Shown here in pieces: positions 9,381 through 18,421 of a stretch of DNA of 64,000 nucleotides (positions are counted from its first letter, which is position 1; each line of letters begins with the position of its first letter). Source of the stretch: Pseudomonas sp. ICMP 561. Its GTDB lineage: Bacteria > Pseudomonadota > Gammaproteobacteria > Pseudomonadales > Pseudomonadaceae. The position numbers and the translations under genes are program-made. The notes beneath the pieces were generated by a model. That model worked only from the letters and a program-made list of their open reading frames with translations. It was not told the DNA's origin and ran no database searches. The stretch is taken from positions 186,001 to 250,000 of the forward strand of contig NZ_LKBT01000002.1 of the NCBI RefSeq assembly GCF_002699985.1. The letters run 5' to 3'.

Positions 9381-10487
9381 ATGAGCTTGTTGTTAGAACC
9401 CTACACCTTACGCCAGCTAACCCTGCGCAACCGCATCGCGGTATCCCCGATGTGTCAGTACTCAGCGGTCGATGGCCTGACAAACGACTGGCATCTGGTT
9501 CACCTTGGCAGCCGAGCAGTGGGCGGTGCCGGCCTTGTCTTTACCGAGGCCGTTGCGGTCACCAAAGATGGCAGAATCACGCCTGAAGACCTTGGCCTGT
9601 GGAACGATGAGCAGATCGAAGGCTTGCAGCGAATCACCCGCTTCATCAACGCTCAAGGTGTTGTTGCAGGCATTCAGCTTGCTCACGCCGGGCGCAAGGC
9701 CAGCACCTGGCGGCCGTGGTTGGGCAAGTCGGGCAGCATCAAAGCCGAAGAGGGCGGCTGGACGCCTTGGGGGCCATCGCCGATTGCTTTCGATCCCAAG
9801 CATACCGCTCCGGTGCAATTGAGCGAGGCGCAGATTCAGGACGTCATTCAGGCATTCGTGGCCTCTGCAAAGCGGGCGCTGACGGCCGGTTTCAAGGTGG
9901 TTGAAGTGCATGCCGCCCACGGCTATCTGTTGCACCAGTTCCTGTCGCCGCTCAGCAATCAGCGTCAGGATAAATACGGCGGCTCATTTGAAAACCGTAT
10001 TCGCCTGACGCTGGAGGTGACTCAAGCGGTCCGTGCCGTGTGGCCTGAAGAGTTGCCTTTGTTTGTGCGGGTCTCCGCCACTGATTGGGTGGAAGATGGC
10101 TGGAACCCCGATGAAACCGTTGAACTGGCGCGCCGCTTGAAGGGTTTGGGTGTTGACCTGATTGACGTGTCGTCGGGCGGCACTTCAGCCAATGCTGAAA
10201 TTCCGGTGGGGCCGGGGTATCAGACGCGCTTCGCCGAACGGGTTCGCAAGGAGTCGGACATGGCGACGGGCACCGTAGGCATGATCACTGAACCGGCTCA
10301 GGCCGAACATATCCTGCGCACTGGGCAGGCCGATATCATCCTGCTCGCCCGCGAACTGTTGCGTGATCCCTACTGGCCGCTGCATGCCGACGATGACCTC
10401 GGCGGCCGCAAGGCAACCTGGCCTGCGCAGTATCAACGGGCGACCCATCGCGATCAGCCGATTCATGAGTCTGATTTGCGGGATTAG
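9381..10487 (+). CDS. Old Yellow Enzyme family flavin oxidoreductase (YqjM/XenA-type)
   Basis: FMN-dependent ene-reductase, 368 residues, that would use NAD(P)H to reduce alpha,beta-unsaturated carbonyls and related electrophiles. YqjM/XenA-class marks are the active-site cysteine C25 in PMCQYSA, the substrate-binding pair H177/H180 in VHAAHGY, and the loop NQRQDKYGGSFENR. Its exact substrate cannot be told; members are called XenA or NADH oxidase. Start ATG 9381, preceded by GAGAGG. A small hairpin (GGCACG 9329 / CGTGCC 9345) lies in the 100-base leader and could be regulatory. Monocistronic, followed by a REP palindrome. Confidence 0.9.
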   Translation: MSLLLEPYTLRQLTLRNRIAVSPMCQYSAVDGLTNDWHLVHLGSRAVGGAGLVFTEAVAVTKDGRITPEDLGLWNDEQIEGLQRITRFINAQGVVAGIQLAHAGRKASTWRPWLGKSGSIKAEEGGWTPWGPSPIAFDPKHTAPVQLSEAQIQDVIQAFVASAKRALTAGFKVVEVHAAHGYLLHQFLSPLSNQRQDKYGGSFENRIRLTLEVTQAVRAVWPEELPLFVRVSATDWVEDGWNPDETVELARRLKGLGVDLIDVSSGGTSANAEIPVGPGYQTRFAERVRKESDMATGTVGMITEPAQAEHILRTGQADIILLARELLRDPYWPLHADDDLGGRKATWPAQYQRATHRDQPIHESDLRD

Positions 10488-10509
10488 TGTCTGACTCCAC
10501 CCTTGACCT

Positions 10510-10601
10510 CGTAGGACCGGCTTCAGCCGGGAGGGCGGTATTTCTGCCGAAAGAGATTGAGGGAGAATCCTGACGTCCTCCCGGCTAAAGCCGGTCCTAC
10601 G
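10510..10601. repeat. REP palindrome, GTAGGACCGGCTT family
   Basis: CGTAGGACCGGCTTCAGCCG at the left and the reverse complement CGGCTAAAGCCGGTCCTACG at the right, separated by about 50 bases, form a long hairpin after the flavin oxidoreductase gene. A closely similar element is at 43129-43216. Confidence 0.85.
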
Positions 10602-10730
10602 GATTCATGGCACGCCTGACATGCGTGGGGTTTTGCAACATCTGGAAGCACACCGGCTCTCCAGCCTCGACACACTTCGTTTTACTCTGCCGTGTACCCA
10701 ATCGAATGAAAAAGTCTGTGGAGGCTTTCC

Positions 10731-11468
10731 ATGAACACGCGTGGCTTACTCGACCAACTTCTTAAATCCGGCCAGGAGATGCTGCAGAACAAGGCCGGTG
10801 GTGCCGGGCATCAACAAGGCGGCAAGAAATCCTCTGCCGCGGGTGGCCTGGGTGGTTTGCTGGGCGGTGCTGGCGGCGGTGGTCTGAGCAGTCTGTTGTC
10901 TGGGGCGGGCGGTGGTGCCCTGGCTTCCGGTGCCATGGGTTTGCTGATGGGCAGCAAGGGCGCGCGCAAAGTCGGCGGCAAAGTGCTGACATATGGTGGC
11001 CTGGCTGCCTTGGGCGTTATTGCCTACAAGGCATATGGCAACTGGCAGGCCAAGCAGGGTCTCGCTGCTCAAGGTGAGCCACAGACCATTGATCGTCTGC
11101 CACCGGAGCAAGTTGAGGAGCACAGTCAGGCGATCCTTCGCGCGCTGGTTGCTGCGGCAAAATCTGACGGTCACGTGGATGAGCGCGAGCGTGAGTTGAT
11201 CGAAGGTGAATTTACCAAGCTGACGGGTGATCAGGAATTGCAGCAATGGCTGCACGCTGAACTGAACAAGCCTCTGGACCCGGTTGAAGTCGCCCGCGCC
11301 GCGAAGACGCCGGAGATGGCTGCAGAAATGTATATCGCCAGTGTGATGCTGGTGGATGAAGAGCAATTCATGGAGCGTGTTTATCTGGACGAACTGGCCC
11401 GTCAGCTCAAGCTGGCACCTGCGTTGAAGGCTGAACTGGAGATACAGGTGCGTCAGGCTCAGGTTTAA
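10731..11468 (+). CDS. DUF533 / YebE-like TerB-type protein
   Basis: 245 residues. The N-terminal third is glycine-rich (GGLGGLLGGAGGGGLSSLL) and followed by a hydrophobic segment (~90-103, TYGGLAALGVIAYKAY) that may enter the membrane. The C-terminal half is a helical TerB-like domain, with ILRALVAAAKSDGHVDERER giving the acidic metal-binding-like loop. This matches the DUF533 (YebE) family, whose function is unknown. Start ATG 10731 after TGGAGG. It is separated from wspA by nearly 400 bases, so it is probably not part of that operon. Confidence 0.85.
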   Translation: MNTRGLLDQLLKSGQEMLQNKAGGAGHQQGGKKSSAAGGLGGLLGGAGGGGLSSLLSGAGGGALASGAMGLLMGSKGARKVGGKVLTYGGLAALGVIAYKAYGNWQAKQGLAAQGEPQTIDRLPPEQVEEHSQAILRALVAAAKSDGHVDERERELIEGEFTKLTGDQELQQWLHAELNKPLDPVEVARAAKTPEMAAEMYIASVMLVDEEQFMERVYLDELARQLKLAPALKAELEIQVRQAQV

Positions 11469-11860
11469 CAGCCAGTCGGTTGTGCTTGCTCGCAGCAAAT
11501 GACAACGCGGTATGCCTTTCAGCTGCGTCTCATGTATCGCGGGCAAGCCTCGCTCCCACAGGTCCTACGGGTTGCGATCAATCTTCGGGTTTGTGAGGAG
11601 GCATAGAATCTCCCACAGTTCCTGCGTCAAGCTGGCCCAACCACCCATCTGCAACACCCCATCGAACACCTGCATTCATTCGAATACCCAAGGCCTGTAA
11701 GAAAATTCTAGGGGTCTTGTGGGAATATGCCTAATTTATCTCTGAAACAACCCCCTTAGTTCGTCAGAGCCTGGGCTATACTCAGGCCGCGTTGGGCCGT
11801 TAGTCGGTCCGCTTCTTGAACCCGGCGTGAAGTCCGGTGTTGAACTCTTGAGGGATGACC
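11469..11860. other. Gene-free leader upstream of the wsp operon
   Basis: 392 bases without a convincing gene. A single REP-like half (GCGGGCAAGCCTCGCTCCCA, about 11541-11560) is present without its partner. TATACT at 11777-11782 is a possible -10 box about 80 bases before wspA, but no good -35 is visible. A C-run and CTTAG precede it. Nothing else stands out. Confidence 0.4.
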
Positions 11861-13483
11861 GTGAAGAACTGGACCTTACGCCAACGGATCTTGGCGAGTT
11901 TCGCCGTAATTATCGCCATCATGCTCATGATGGTTATCGTATCTTTTTCCCGCCTCCTGTCTATTCAGTCCAGTGAAGAAGAAGTTCGCCTTGATGCACT
12001 TCCAGGTGTGTATTACAGCACCCTGCTGCGCAGCGCCTGGGGTGAAAGCTACATTCGCACTCTCGAGCTGATCGGTGAAGGGGAAGGACGTGAGTTGACC
12101 GGCCCGGAAAAAGACCAGTTCAAGGATTTCGAGGCGCGTCTTCAGCAGCAGGTCGACAACTATAAACAAACCATTTTTGATGATAACGACCGCGCCAATT
12201 TCACTGACTTCGAGCGCCAGCGCGAGACGTACACGCGCCTGCTCAATGACGTGCACACCAGTTTCCAGCGCGGCGACTATATAAAAGCCAAGACCGAGTT
12301 TTATGATCAGACCAGGCCAGTATGGTCGGCGGGTCGTAAGCAACTTAACGACATCATCGTCATCAACAAAAAAGTAGCTGATGACGCTACCGACCGAATT
12401 GTCGTGGCTGTTACCGGCGCAAAAATCAGCATGGGGCTTTCTCTGCTCATCGCGATCATTGCCGCCACCTCTTGCGGTTTTTTGCTGATGCGCTCGATCA
12501 TGTCGCCGATGCAGCGCATCGTCAGCATCCTGGAAACCATGCGCACGGGCGATTTGAGTAAACGACTCAATCTGGATCGCAAAGACGAATTCGGTGCAGT
12601 GGAAACCGGCTTCAACGACATGATGACCGAGTTGACCGGGCTGGTTTCCCAGGCTCAACGCTCTTCGGTACAGGTCACAACCTCCGTCACCGAGATCGCT
12701 GCAACCTCCCGGCAGCAGCAAGCCACGGCGACCGAGACCGCAGCGACGACCACCGAGATCGGCGCGACTTCCCGGGAAATTGCTGCCACATCCCGTGATC
12801 TGGTTCGCACCATGACCGAAGTGACCAGTGCTGCTGATCAGGCTTCGATCCTCGCCGGCTCCGGCCAGCAGGGCTTGGCCCGGATGGAAGACACCATGCA
12901 TCAGGTAATGGGCGCAGCGGATCTGGTCAACGCCAAACTGGCGATCCTCAATGAGAAGGCCGGCAACATCAATCAGGTGGTAGTGACTATCGTCAAGGTT
13001 GCTGACCAGACCAACCTGCTGTCGCTCAATGCTGCCATCGAAGCTGAGAAAGCCGGTGAGTATGGCCGTGGTTTTGCGGTGGTTGCGACAGAAGTACGCC
13101 GTCTGGCTGACCAGACTGCGGTGGCGACTTATGACATCGAGCAGATGGTCCGTGAGATCCAGTCGGCGGTGTCTGCCGGTGTGATGGGCATGGACAAGTT
13201 CTCCGAGGAAGTGCGCCGCGGCATGTTCGAAGTCACCCAGGTCGGCGAACAGTTGACGCAGATTATTCATCAGGTGCAGGCGTTGGCGCCTCGGGTGTTG
13301 ATGGTCAACGAAGGCATGCAGGCTCAGGCCACCGGCGCCGAGCAGATCAATCAGGCGCTCGTGCAGTTGGGCGATGCCAGTAGCCAGACTGTGGAGTCCT
13401 TGCGTCAGGCCAGTTTTGCCATTGATGAGTTGAGTCAGGTGGCGGTCGGTTTGCGTAGCGGCGTTTCGCGTTTCAAAGTCTGA
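11861..13483 (+). CDS. wspA: WspA, membrane chemoreceptor for surface sensing
   Basis: Methyl-accepting chemotaxis-type receptor that senses surface contact and drives c-di-GMP synthesis through WspE and WspR. It has an N-terminal transmembrane helix (~10-30), a periplasmic four-helix domain (~35-185), a second transmembrane helix (~190-210), HAMP (~212-265) and a long cytoplasmic signalling coiled coil with the hairpin-tip stretch VADQTNLLSLNAAIEAEKAG. I chose GTG 11861 (MKNWTLRQ): GAGGG at 11850 is spaced 6 bases from it, while the in-frame ATG at 11855 directly abuts that ribosome site. This gives 540 residues. It is the first gene of the seven-gene wsp cluster. Confidence 0.93.
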   Translation: MKNWTLRQRILASFAVIIAIMLMMVIVSFSRLLSIQSSEEEVRLDALPGVYYSTLLRSAWGESYIRTLELIGEGEGRELTGPEKDQFKDFEARLQQQVDNYKQTIFDDNDRANFTDFERQRETYTRLLNDVHTSFQRGDYIKAKTEFYDQTRPVWSAGRKQLNDIIVINKKVADDATDRIVVAVTGAKISMGLSLLIAIIAATSCGFLLMRSIMSPMQRIVSILETMRTGDLSKRLNLDRKDEFGAVETGFNDMMTELTGLVSQAQRSSVQVTTSVTEIAATSRQQQATATETAATTTEIGATSREIAATSRDLVRTMTEVTSAADQASILAGSGQQGLARMEDTMHQVMGAADLVNAKLAILNEKAGNINQVVVTIVKVADQTNLLSLNAAIEAEKAGEYGRGFAVVATEVRRLADQTAVATYDIEQMVREIQSAVSAGVMGMDKFSEEVRRGMFEVTQVGEQLTQIIHQVQALAPRVLMVNEGMQAQATGAEQINQALVQLGDASSQTVESLRQASFAIDELSQVAVGLRSGVSRFKV

Positions 13484-13492
13484 GTACTGACC

Positions 13493-14032
13493 ATGAGCGA
13501 TCAACCGGTCAGTCGCGGCAGTTCCTCGATAGTGCCGAAAAATAAGCTGTTCCTGCTATTTCGTATCGGCGATGAACGCTACGCACTGGAGGCGCTGCAA
13601 GTCGCCGAAGTGCTGCCGCGTCTACCGCTCAAGGCCATTGCCCAGGCTCCACGATGGGTCGCAGGTGTGTTGTCCCATCGCGGCGATATGATCCCCGTGA
13701 TTGATCTTGCAGCGTTGGCGTTCGGGCAGATCGCCAAGTCGCGAACCAGTACGCGATTGGTGTTGGTGCATTACCAGGTTGATGCCGGACAGCCCAAGCG
13801 CTTGCTGGGGCTGATTATCGAGCAGGCCACCGACATGCTGCGATGCGCGCCGGACGAGTTCAAGGACTACGGCCTGGACAATCCTGAGGCGTCCTATCTG
13901 GGGCCGGTACGCGAAGACGCGTCAGGGCTTGTGCAGTGGATCCACGTCCAGGACTTGCTCAGTGATCAGGTGCGTGAGTTGCTCTATCCGGCGCAGCCCC
14001 CGGAAGCTGAATTGATTGGAGAGGCACCATGA
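13493..14032 (+). CDS. wspB: WspB, CheW-like coupling protein
   Basis: A 179-residue CheW-domain protein that would link WspA to the kinase WspE. The CheW fold is seen from LFLLFRIGDERYALEALQVAEVLP through WVAGVLSHRGDMIPVIDLAAL. It starts 9 bases after wspA and overlaps wspC by 4 bases (ATGA at 14029), so translation is probably coupled. The second CheW-type protein of the system is WspD. Confidence 0.93.
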   Translation: MSDQPVSRGSSSIVPKNKLFLLFRIGDERYALEALQVAEVLPRLPLKAIAQAPRWVAGVLSHRGDMIPVIDLAALAFGQIAKSRTSTRLVLVHYQVDAGQPKRLLGLIIEQATDMLRCAPDEFKDYGLDNPEASYLGPVREDASGLVQWIHVQDLLSDQVRELLYPAQPPEAELIGEAP

Positions 14033-15327
14033 GCCAGGAGGCGCGCTTCTTCGGTTTTCTCAAGGACCGCATCGGCCTTGATGTCGCTTCCATAGGTGAG
14101 GCGATCGTCGAGCGTGCGATTCGTCAGCGTTACCTGGCCACCAAGGCTATCGACAGCGACGGTTACTGGCAGCTTCTGCAGTCGTCGGCTGAAGAGCAAC
14201 AGGCGTTGATCGAGGCTGTCATCGTTTCTGAAACCTGGTTTTTTCGCTATCCGGAATCCTTTGTTTCATTAGGCAACCTCGCCAAGGCACGCATTGCCGA
14301 GCTGAACGGCGTACGGCCGATCCGTATCCTCAGCCTGCCGTGTTCCACGGGTGAAGAACCTTATTCCATCGCCATGGCTTTGCTGGATGCGGGTGCGCTG
14401 GCAGCGCAGTTCACCATCGATGCAATGGATATCAGCCCGATATCCATTCAACGCGCAGAGCGTGGCGTGTACGGTAAAAACTCGTTTCGCGGCGATGACA
14501 TTTCTTATCGTGATCGTTATTTCAACGCCTCCGACGACGGTTTCGAGTTACAGGATCGGGTGCGTGAACGGATCAGCTTCCGTGCCGGCAATTTGCTCGA
14601 TCCGGCACTGACAAACCAGACGGCCTATGACTTCGTGTTCTGTCGTAATTTGCTGATCTATTTCGATCAGCCCACGCAGAAACATGTGTTTGAGGTGCTC
14701 AAGCGCCTGACCCGCGATGACGGCATCCTGTTTATCGGACCTGCCGAAGGCAGCCTGTTGACGCGCATGGGCATGCGCTCGATTGGTATTCCCCAGACTT
14801 TTGCGTTCAGTCATTACAGCGCTCCGCAAGAGCCCGTACCGCTGCCTGCTGAGCCCTCTCCGCGCAGTGCAATTGTCCCGCCGGGTTTCAACCCGCGAAG
14901 CGTTTCGCGTACTCCGCGACCGACCACCGTGTCGCTTGCGCCTACGCAACGGTCACCTTCCGTTGCAACGGGGAGCCCTGTTACGGCAACGGGTAGAGAC
15001 GACGTTGCGACATTGCTCGCCACCATCGCCAGCCTTGCCAACGAAGGCAAAAGCGCTGATGCACGCGCTGCGTGTGAGCGCTTTCTGAAAAGCCATGAAC
15101 CCGTGGCGCAGGTGTTTTACTGGTTGGGGTTGCTCAGCGAGGTCGAAGGCAGCAATGCCCAGGCTCAGGGCTTTTATCGCAAGGCACTGTATTTGCAGCC
15201 GCAACACCCGGAGGCATTGGCGCAACTTGCAGCGTTGCTGGCGGCCCAGGGTGATAGCGCCGGGGCACGCAGGCTGAATGAACGTGCGGCCCGCAGTATG
15301 AACAAGCAAGGTGGTAGCCCGCGATGA
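14029..15327 (+). CDS. wspC: WspC, CheR-type receptor methyltransferase with TPR tail
   Basis: A 432-residue S-adenosylmethionine-dependent methyltransferase that methylates glutamates of WspA and so sets its activity, opposite to WspF. It shows a CheR N-terminal helical domain (~1-75), the SAM-binding LSLPCSTGEEPYSIAMALLD, the FCRNLLIYFDQP motif, a Pro/Ser/Thr-rich linker (~270-325) and a C-terminal tetratricopeptide-like region (~335-425, FYWLGLLSEVEGSNAQAQGF). The start overlaps wspB by 4 bases and the end overlaps wspD by 4 bases. Confidence 0.94.
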   Translation: MSQEARFFGFLKDRIGLDVASIGEAIVERAIRQRYLATKAIDSDGYWQLLQSSAEEQQALIEAVIVSETWFFRYPESFVSLGNLAKARIAELNGVRPIRILSLPCSTGEEPYSIAMALLDAGALAAQFTIDAMDISPISIQRAERGVYGKNSFRGDDISYRDRYFNASDDGFELQDRVRERISFRAGNLLDPALTNQTAYDFVFCRNLLIYFDQPTQKHVFEVLKRLTRDDGILFIGPAEGSLLTRMGMRSIGIPQTFAFSHYSAPQEPVPLPAEPSPRSAIVPPGFNPRSVSRTPRPTTVSLAPTQRSPSVATGSPVTATGRDDVATLLATIASLANEGKSADARAACERFLKSHEPVAQVFYWLGLLSEVEGSNAQAQGFYRKALYLQPQHPEALAQLAALLAAQGDSAGARRLNERAARSMNKQGGSPR

Positions 15328-16013
15328 GCAGAATCTTCAGCTATTCGAGCTTCATCCACGAGGATGCGCAGGCAATCGATGACTGCTGGAATCGCATCGG
15401 CATTCATGGTGACCGGTCGTGCCCGCTGCTGGTCGAGCATATCCACTGCCGTAACTGCCCGGTCTATGCCGCAGCGGCTACCAGTTTGCTGGATCGCTAC
15501 GCGCTGACCCGAGGCGATGACGATCATGTGCAAGGGGCCGATTTCAAGGTCAAGACCAGGACGCGCTCGATTCTGGTTTTCCGTCTGGGCGAAGAGTGGC
15601 TGGGGTTCCCCACTCGCTGTATGGTCGAGATTGCACCATCACAAACTATTCATTCGCTGCCGCATCAGCGTTCCCGGGCACTGCTCGGTGTGGCCAATGT
15701 GCGTGGTGCGCTGGTTGCCTGCCTTTCACTGGTGGAATTGTTGGGGCTCGATACGACGGTTGTGCCTGCGCAATCGAGCCGGATTATGCCGCGCATGCTG
15801 ATCGTGGCCGCTGACGGCGGTCCGGTGGTGGTGCCGGTGGATGAAATTCACGGTATCCATGCCATCGAAGAAGATCTGCTGGACTCGGCTTCGACTTCCG
15901 GAACGCATGCCAACGCGCGCTTTACCCGAGGTGTCTTGCAATGGAAGGATTACAGCCTGCGTCTGCTCGATGAAGAACAACTGTTGTCGGCGATCAATCG
16001 GAGCCTTTCATGA
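15324..16013 (+). CDS. wspD: WspD, second CheW-like coupling protein
   Basis: 229 residues. The N-terminal ~60 residues contain a cysteine pair, HCRNCPVYAAAA, typical of WspD; the rest is a CheW domain (ILVFRLGEEWLGFPTRCMVEIAP, LLGVANVRGALVACLSLVELLG). It would couple WspA to WspE together with WspB. It overlaps wspC and wspE by 4 bases each (ATGA). Confidence 0.92.
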   Translation: MSRIFSYSSFIHEDAQAIDDCWNRIGIHGDRSCPLLVEHIHCRNCPVYAAAATSLLDRYALTRGDDDHVQGADFKVKTRTRSILVFRLGEEWLGFPTRCMVEIAPSQTIHSLPHQRSRALLGVANVRGALVACLSLVELLGLDTTVVPAQSSRIMPRMLIVAADGGPVVVPVDEIHGIHAIEEDLLDSASTSGTHANARFTRGVLQWKDYSLRLLDEEQLLSAINRSLS

Positions 16014-18421
16014 CGCCAGATGAAATGCGCGATGCCTCGCTGTTCGAGCTGTTCACCCTTGAGGCCGAAGCCCAGACTCAAGTACTGAGCGGTGGTTTGC
16101 TTGCCCTTGAGCGTGACCCGACCCAGGCCGATCACCTGGAAGCCTGCATGCGTGCCGCCCACTCACTCAAAGGCGCGGCACGTATCGTCGGTGTCCATTT
16201 CGGTGTCAGCGTTGCCCATGTCATGGAAGATTGTCTGGTCAGCGCTCAGGAAGGTCGTCTTTATCTGCAGCCCGAACATATCGACGCCTTGCTGCAAGGG
16301 ACTGATCTGTTGATGCGTATTGCGACGCCTGGCGTGAGCAACGTCGCGCAGGCCGATATCGACGCTTACGTAGAACGCATGAACACCCTGATGAGCCAGG
16401 GCAGCGGTATGCTGCGCGGTGCGACGTTATCAACCCCCTCCGCTGACGATGCCTTGTTGGCGGCCGCGATGGGGTTGACGCAATCGACGCCTTCCGGTCC
16501 TGATCCGTTGCTCGCACTCAACCTTCCTGACGAAACCCCAGGGCCCGGTATTGCCGCTGCTCCAGTGGCAATGCCAGAGCCAGAGCCAGCGCCGATGTCG
16601 TCTGTCGACGAAGGCCCGGTTGAGCCTGCTGCTGCGCCCGCCATGCGGCGTAACCGTCGGGCATCCGAGGGCGGCGAGCGCGTGCTGCGGGTGACGGCCG
16701 AGCGACTGAACAGCTTGCTGGATCTGTCGAGCAAATCACTGGTCGAGACACAACGCATCAAGCCTTATCTGGCCAATATGCAACGGCTCAAGCGTATCCA
16801 GACCGGCAGCAGTCGCGCGCTGGACGATCTTGAGGCCAGTTTCGGTGAGGCAGGTCTTGGTCCGGATGCGCAAAAAGCCCTGGACGAAGCGCGCCGTCTA
16901 CTCGCCGAAGCGCAGCAAATGCTCGTCAATCAGACCGCAGAGCTGGACGAATTCGGCTGGGTGGCGGGGCAGCGAGCGCAGGAGCTTTATGACACTGCAC
17001 TGGCTTGCCGGATGCGACCGTTTGCCGATGTTCTTGCCGGTCAGGCTCGCATGGTGCGTGATCTCGGACGGGAGCTGGGCAAGCAGGTCCGGCTGGAAAT
17101 CGAAGGCGAAAAAACCCAGGTCGATCGTGACGTGCTGGAAAAGCTCGAAGCGCCGCTGACCCATTTGCTGCGCAACGCTGTGGACCACGGCATCGAGCTA
17201 CCTGAAACGCGGCTGGCTGCGGGTAAACCGGCAGAAGGACTGATTCGTCTCAAAGCGTCCCATCAAGCGGGCCAGTTGCAGGTCGAGCTCAGCGATGACG
17301 GCGGCGGTGTTGACCTTGAGCGGTTGCGCAGCAATATCATCAAGCGTCAATTATCGCCTGCTGAAACGGCGTCGCAATTGAGCGAAGAAGAACTGCTGAC
17401 GTTCCTGTTTCTGCCCGGTTTCAGTTTGAAAGACAAAGTCACCGAAATTTCCGGACGTGGCGTCGGCCTTGACGCTGTCCATGACATGGTTCGCCAACTG
17501 CGCGGCGTGGTCTTCGCTGAACAGCAGGCAAACCATGGCACCCGGTTTGTGATGGAAGTGCCGTTAACCCTGTCGGTAGTGCGCAGCCTGGTAGTAGAGG
17601 TCGGCGGCGAAGCCTATGCGTTCCCGTTGGCGCACATTGAGCGCATGAGCGATGTGCACAGCGACGATATTGTCCAGCTCGAAGGGCGCCAGCATTTCTG
17701 GCATGAAGGGCGACACGTCGGCCTGGTCGCCGCTAGCCAGTTACTGCACCGGCCACCAAGCCAGAGCTCTGAAGGTGTGCTCAAAGTCGTGGTGATCCGC
17801 GAGCGGGATGCGGTCTATGGCGTTGCTGTCGAGCGTTTTATCGGCGAGCGCACCCTCGTGGTATTGCCTTTGGATCCCCGGCTGGGCAAGGTCCAGGACA
17901 TCTCCGCGGGTGCCTTGCTCGACGATGGCTCGGCAGTGCTGATCATCGATGTCGAGGATATGCTGCGTTCGGTAGAGAAGTTGCTCAACACCGGACGTCT
18001 GGAGCGCATCGACCGGCGCAATCTGCAGATTGACGCTGTATCGCGCAAACGTGTGCTGGTGGTCGACGATTCGTTGACGGTACGTGAGTTGCAGCGCAAG
18101 TTACTGGTCAATCGCGGCTACGAAGTGGCCGTTGCCGTGGACGGTATGGATGGCTGGAATGCATTGCGCGCAGAAGATTTCGATTTGCTCATCACCGATA
18201 TCGACATGCCCCGCATGGACGGTATCGAACTGGTCACGCTGGTACGCCGGGATACTCGATTGCAGTCCCTGCCAGTGATGGTCGTTTCCTATAAAGATCG
18301 CGAAGAAGATCGCCGTCGTGGTCTGGATGCAGGGGCTGATTACTATCTGGCCAAGGCCAGTTTCCATGACGACGCGTTACTCGATGCCGTTGCTGAATTG
18401 ATTGGGGATGCTCAGGCATGA
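16010..18421 (+). CDS. wspE: WspE, CheA-type hybrid histidine kinase with receiver
   Basis: An 803-residue cytoplasmic kinase that phosphorylates WspR and WspF. In order: HPt domain with H51 in RAAHSLKGAARIVG, a Pro/Ala-rich linker (~125-220), dimerisation region, HATPase (~365-505, with LRNAVDHGIE, DDGGGVDL and ISGRGVGLDAV as the N, G1 and G2 boxes), a CheW-like regulatory domain (~510-640) and a C-terminal receiver (~680-800, VLVVDDSLTVRE, phospho-Asp in LLITDIDMPRMDG). All catalytic landmarks are present. It overlaps both neighbours by 4 bases. Confidence 0.95.
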   Translation: MTPDEMRDASLFELFTLEAEAQTQVLSGGLLALERDPTQADHLEACMRAAHSLKGAARIVGVHFGVSVAHVMEDCLVSAQEGRLYLQPEHIDALLQGTDLLMRIATPGVSNVAQADIDAYVERMNTLMSQGSGMLRGATLSTPSADDALLAAAMGLTQSTPSGPDPLLALNLPDETPGPGIAAAPVAMPEPEPAPMSSVDEGPVEPAAAPAMRRNRRASEGGERVLRVTAERLNSLLDLSSKSLVETQRIKPYLANMQRLKRIQTGSSRALDDLEASFGEAGLGPDAQKALDEARRLLAEAQQMLVNQTAELDEFGWVAGQRAQELYDTALACRMRPFADVLAGQARMVRDLGRELGKQVRLEIEGEKTQVDRDVLEKLEAPLTHLLRNAVDHGIELPETRLAAGKPAEGLIRLKASHQAGQLQVELSDDGGGVDLERLRSNIIKRQLSPAETASQLSEEELLTFLFLPGFSLKDKVTEISGRGVGLDAVHDMVRQLRGVVFAEQQANHGTRFVMEVPLTLSVVRSLVVEVGGEAYAFPLAHIERMSDVHSDDIVQLEGRQHFWHEGRHVGLVAASQLLHRPPSQSSEGVLKVVVIRERDAVYGVAVERFIGERTLVVLPLDPRLGKVQDISAGALLDDGSAVLIIDVEDMLRSVEKLLNTGRLERIDRRNLQIDAVSRKRVLVVDDSLTVRELQRKLLVNRGYEVAVAVDGMDGWNALRAEDFDLLITDIDMPRMDGIELVTLVRRDTRLQSLPVMVVSYKDREEDRRRGLDAGADYYLAKASFHDDALLDAVAELIGDAQA

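Noticed and set aside
11876..13504. 542-codon minus-strand frame opposite wspA
   Set aside because: Antisense of a high-GC gene; the encoded sequence is His/Arg/Gln-rich and unlike any protein.
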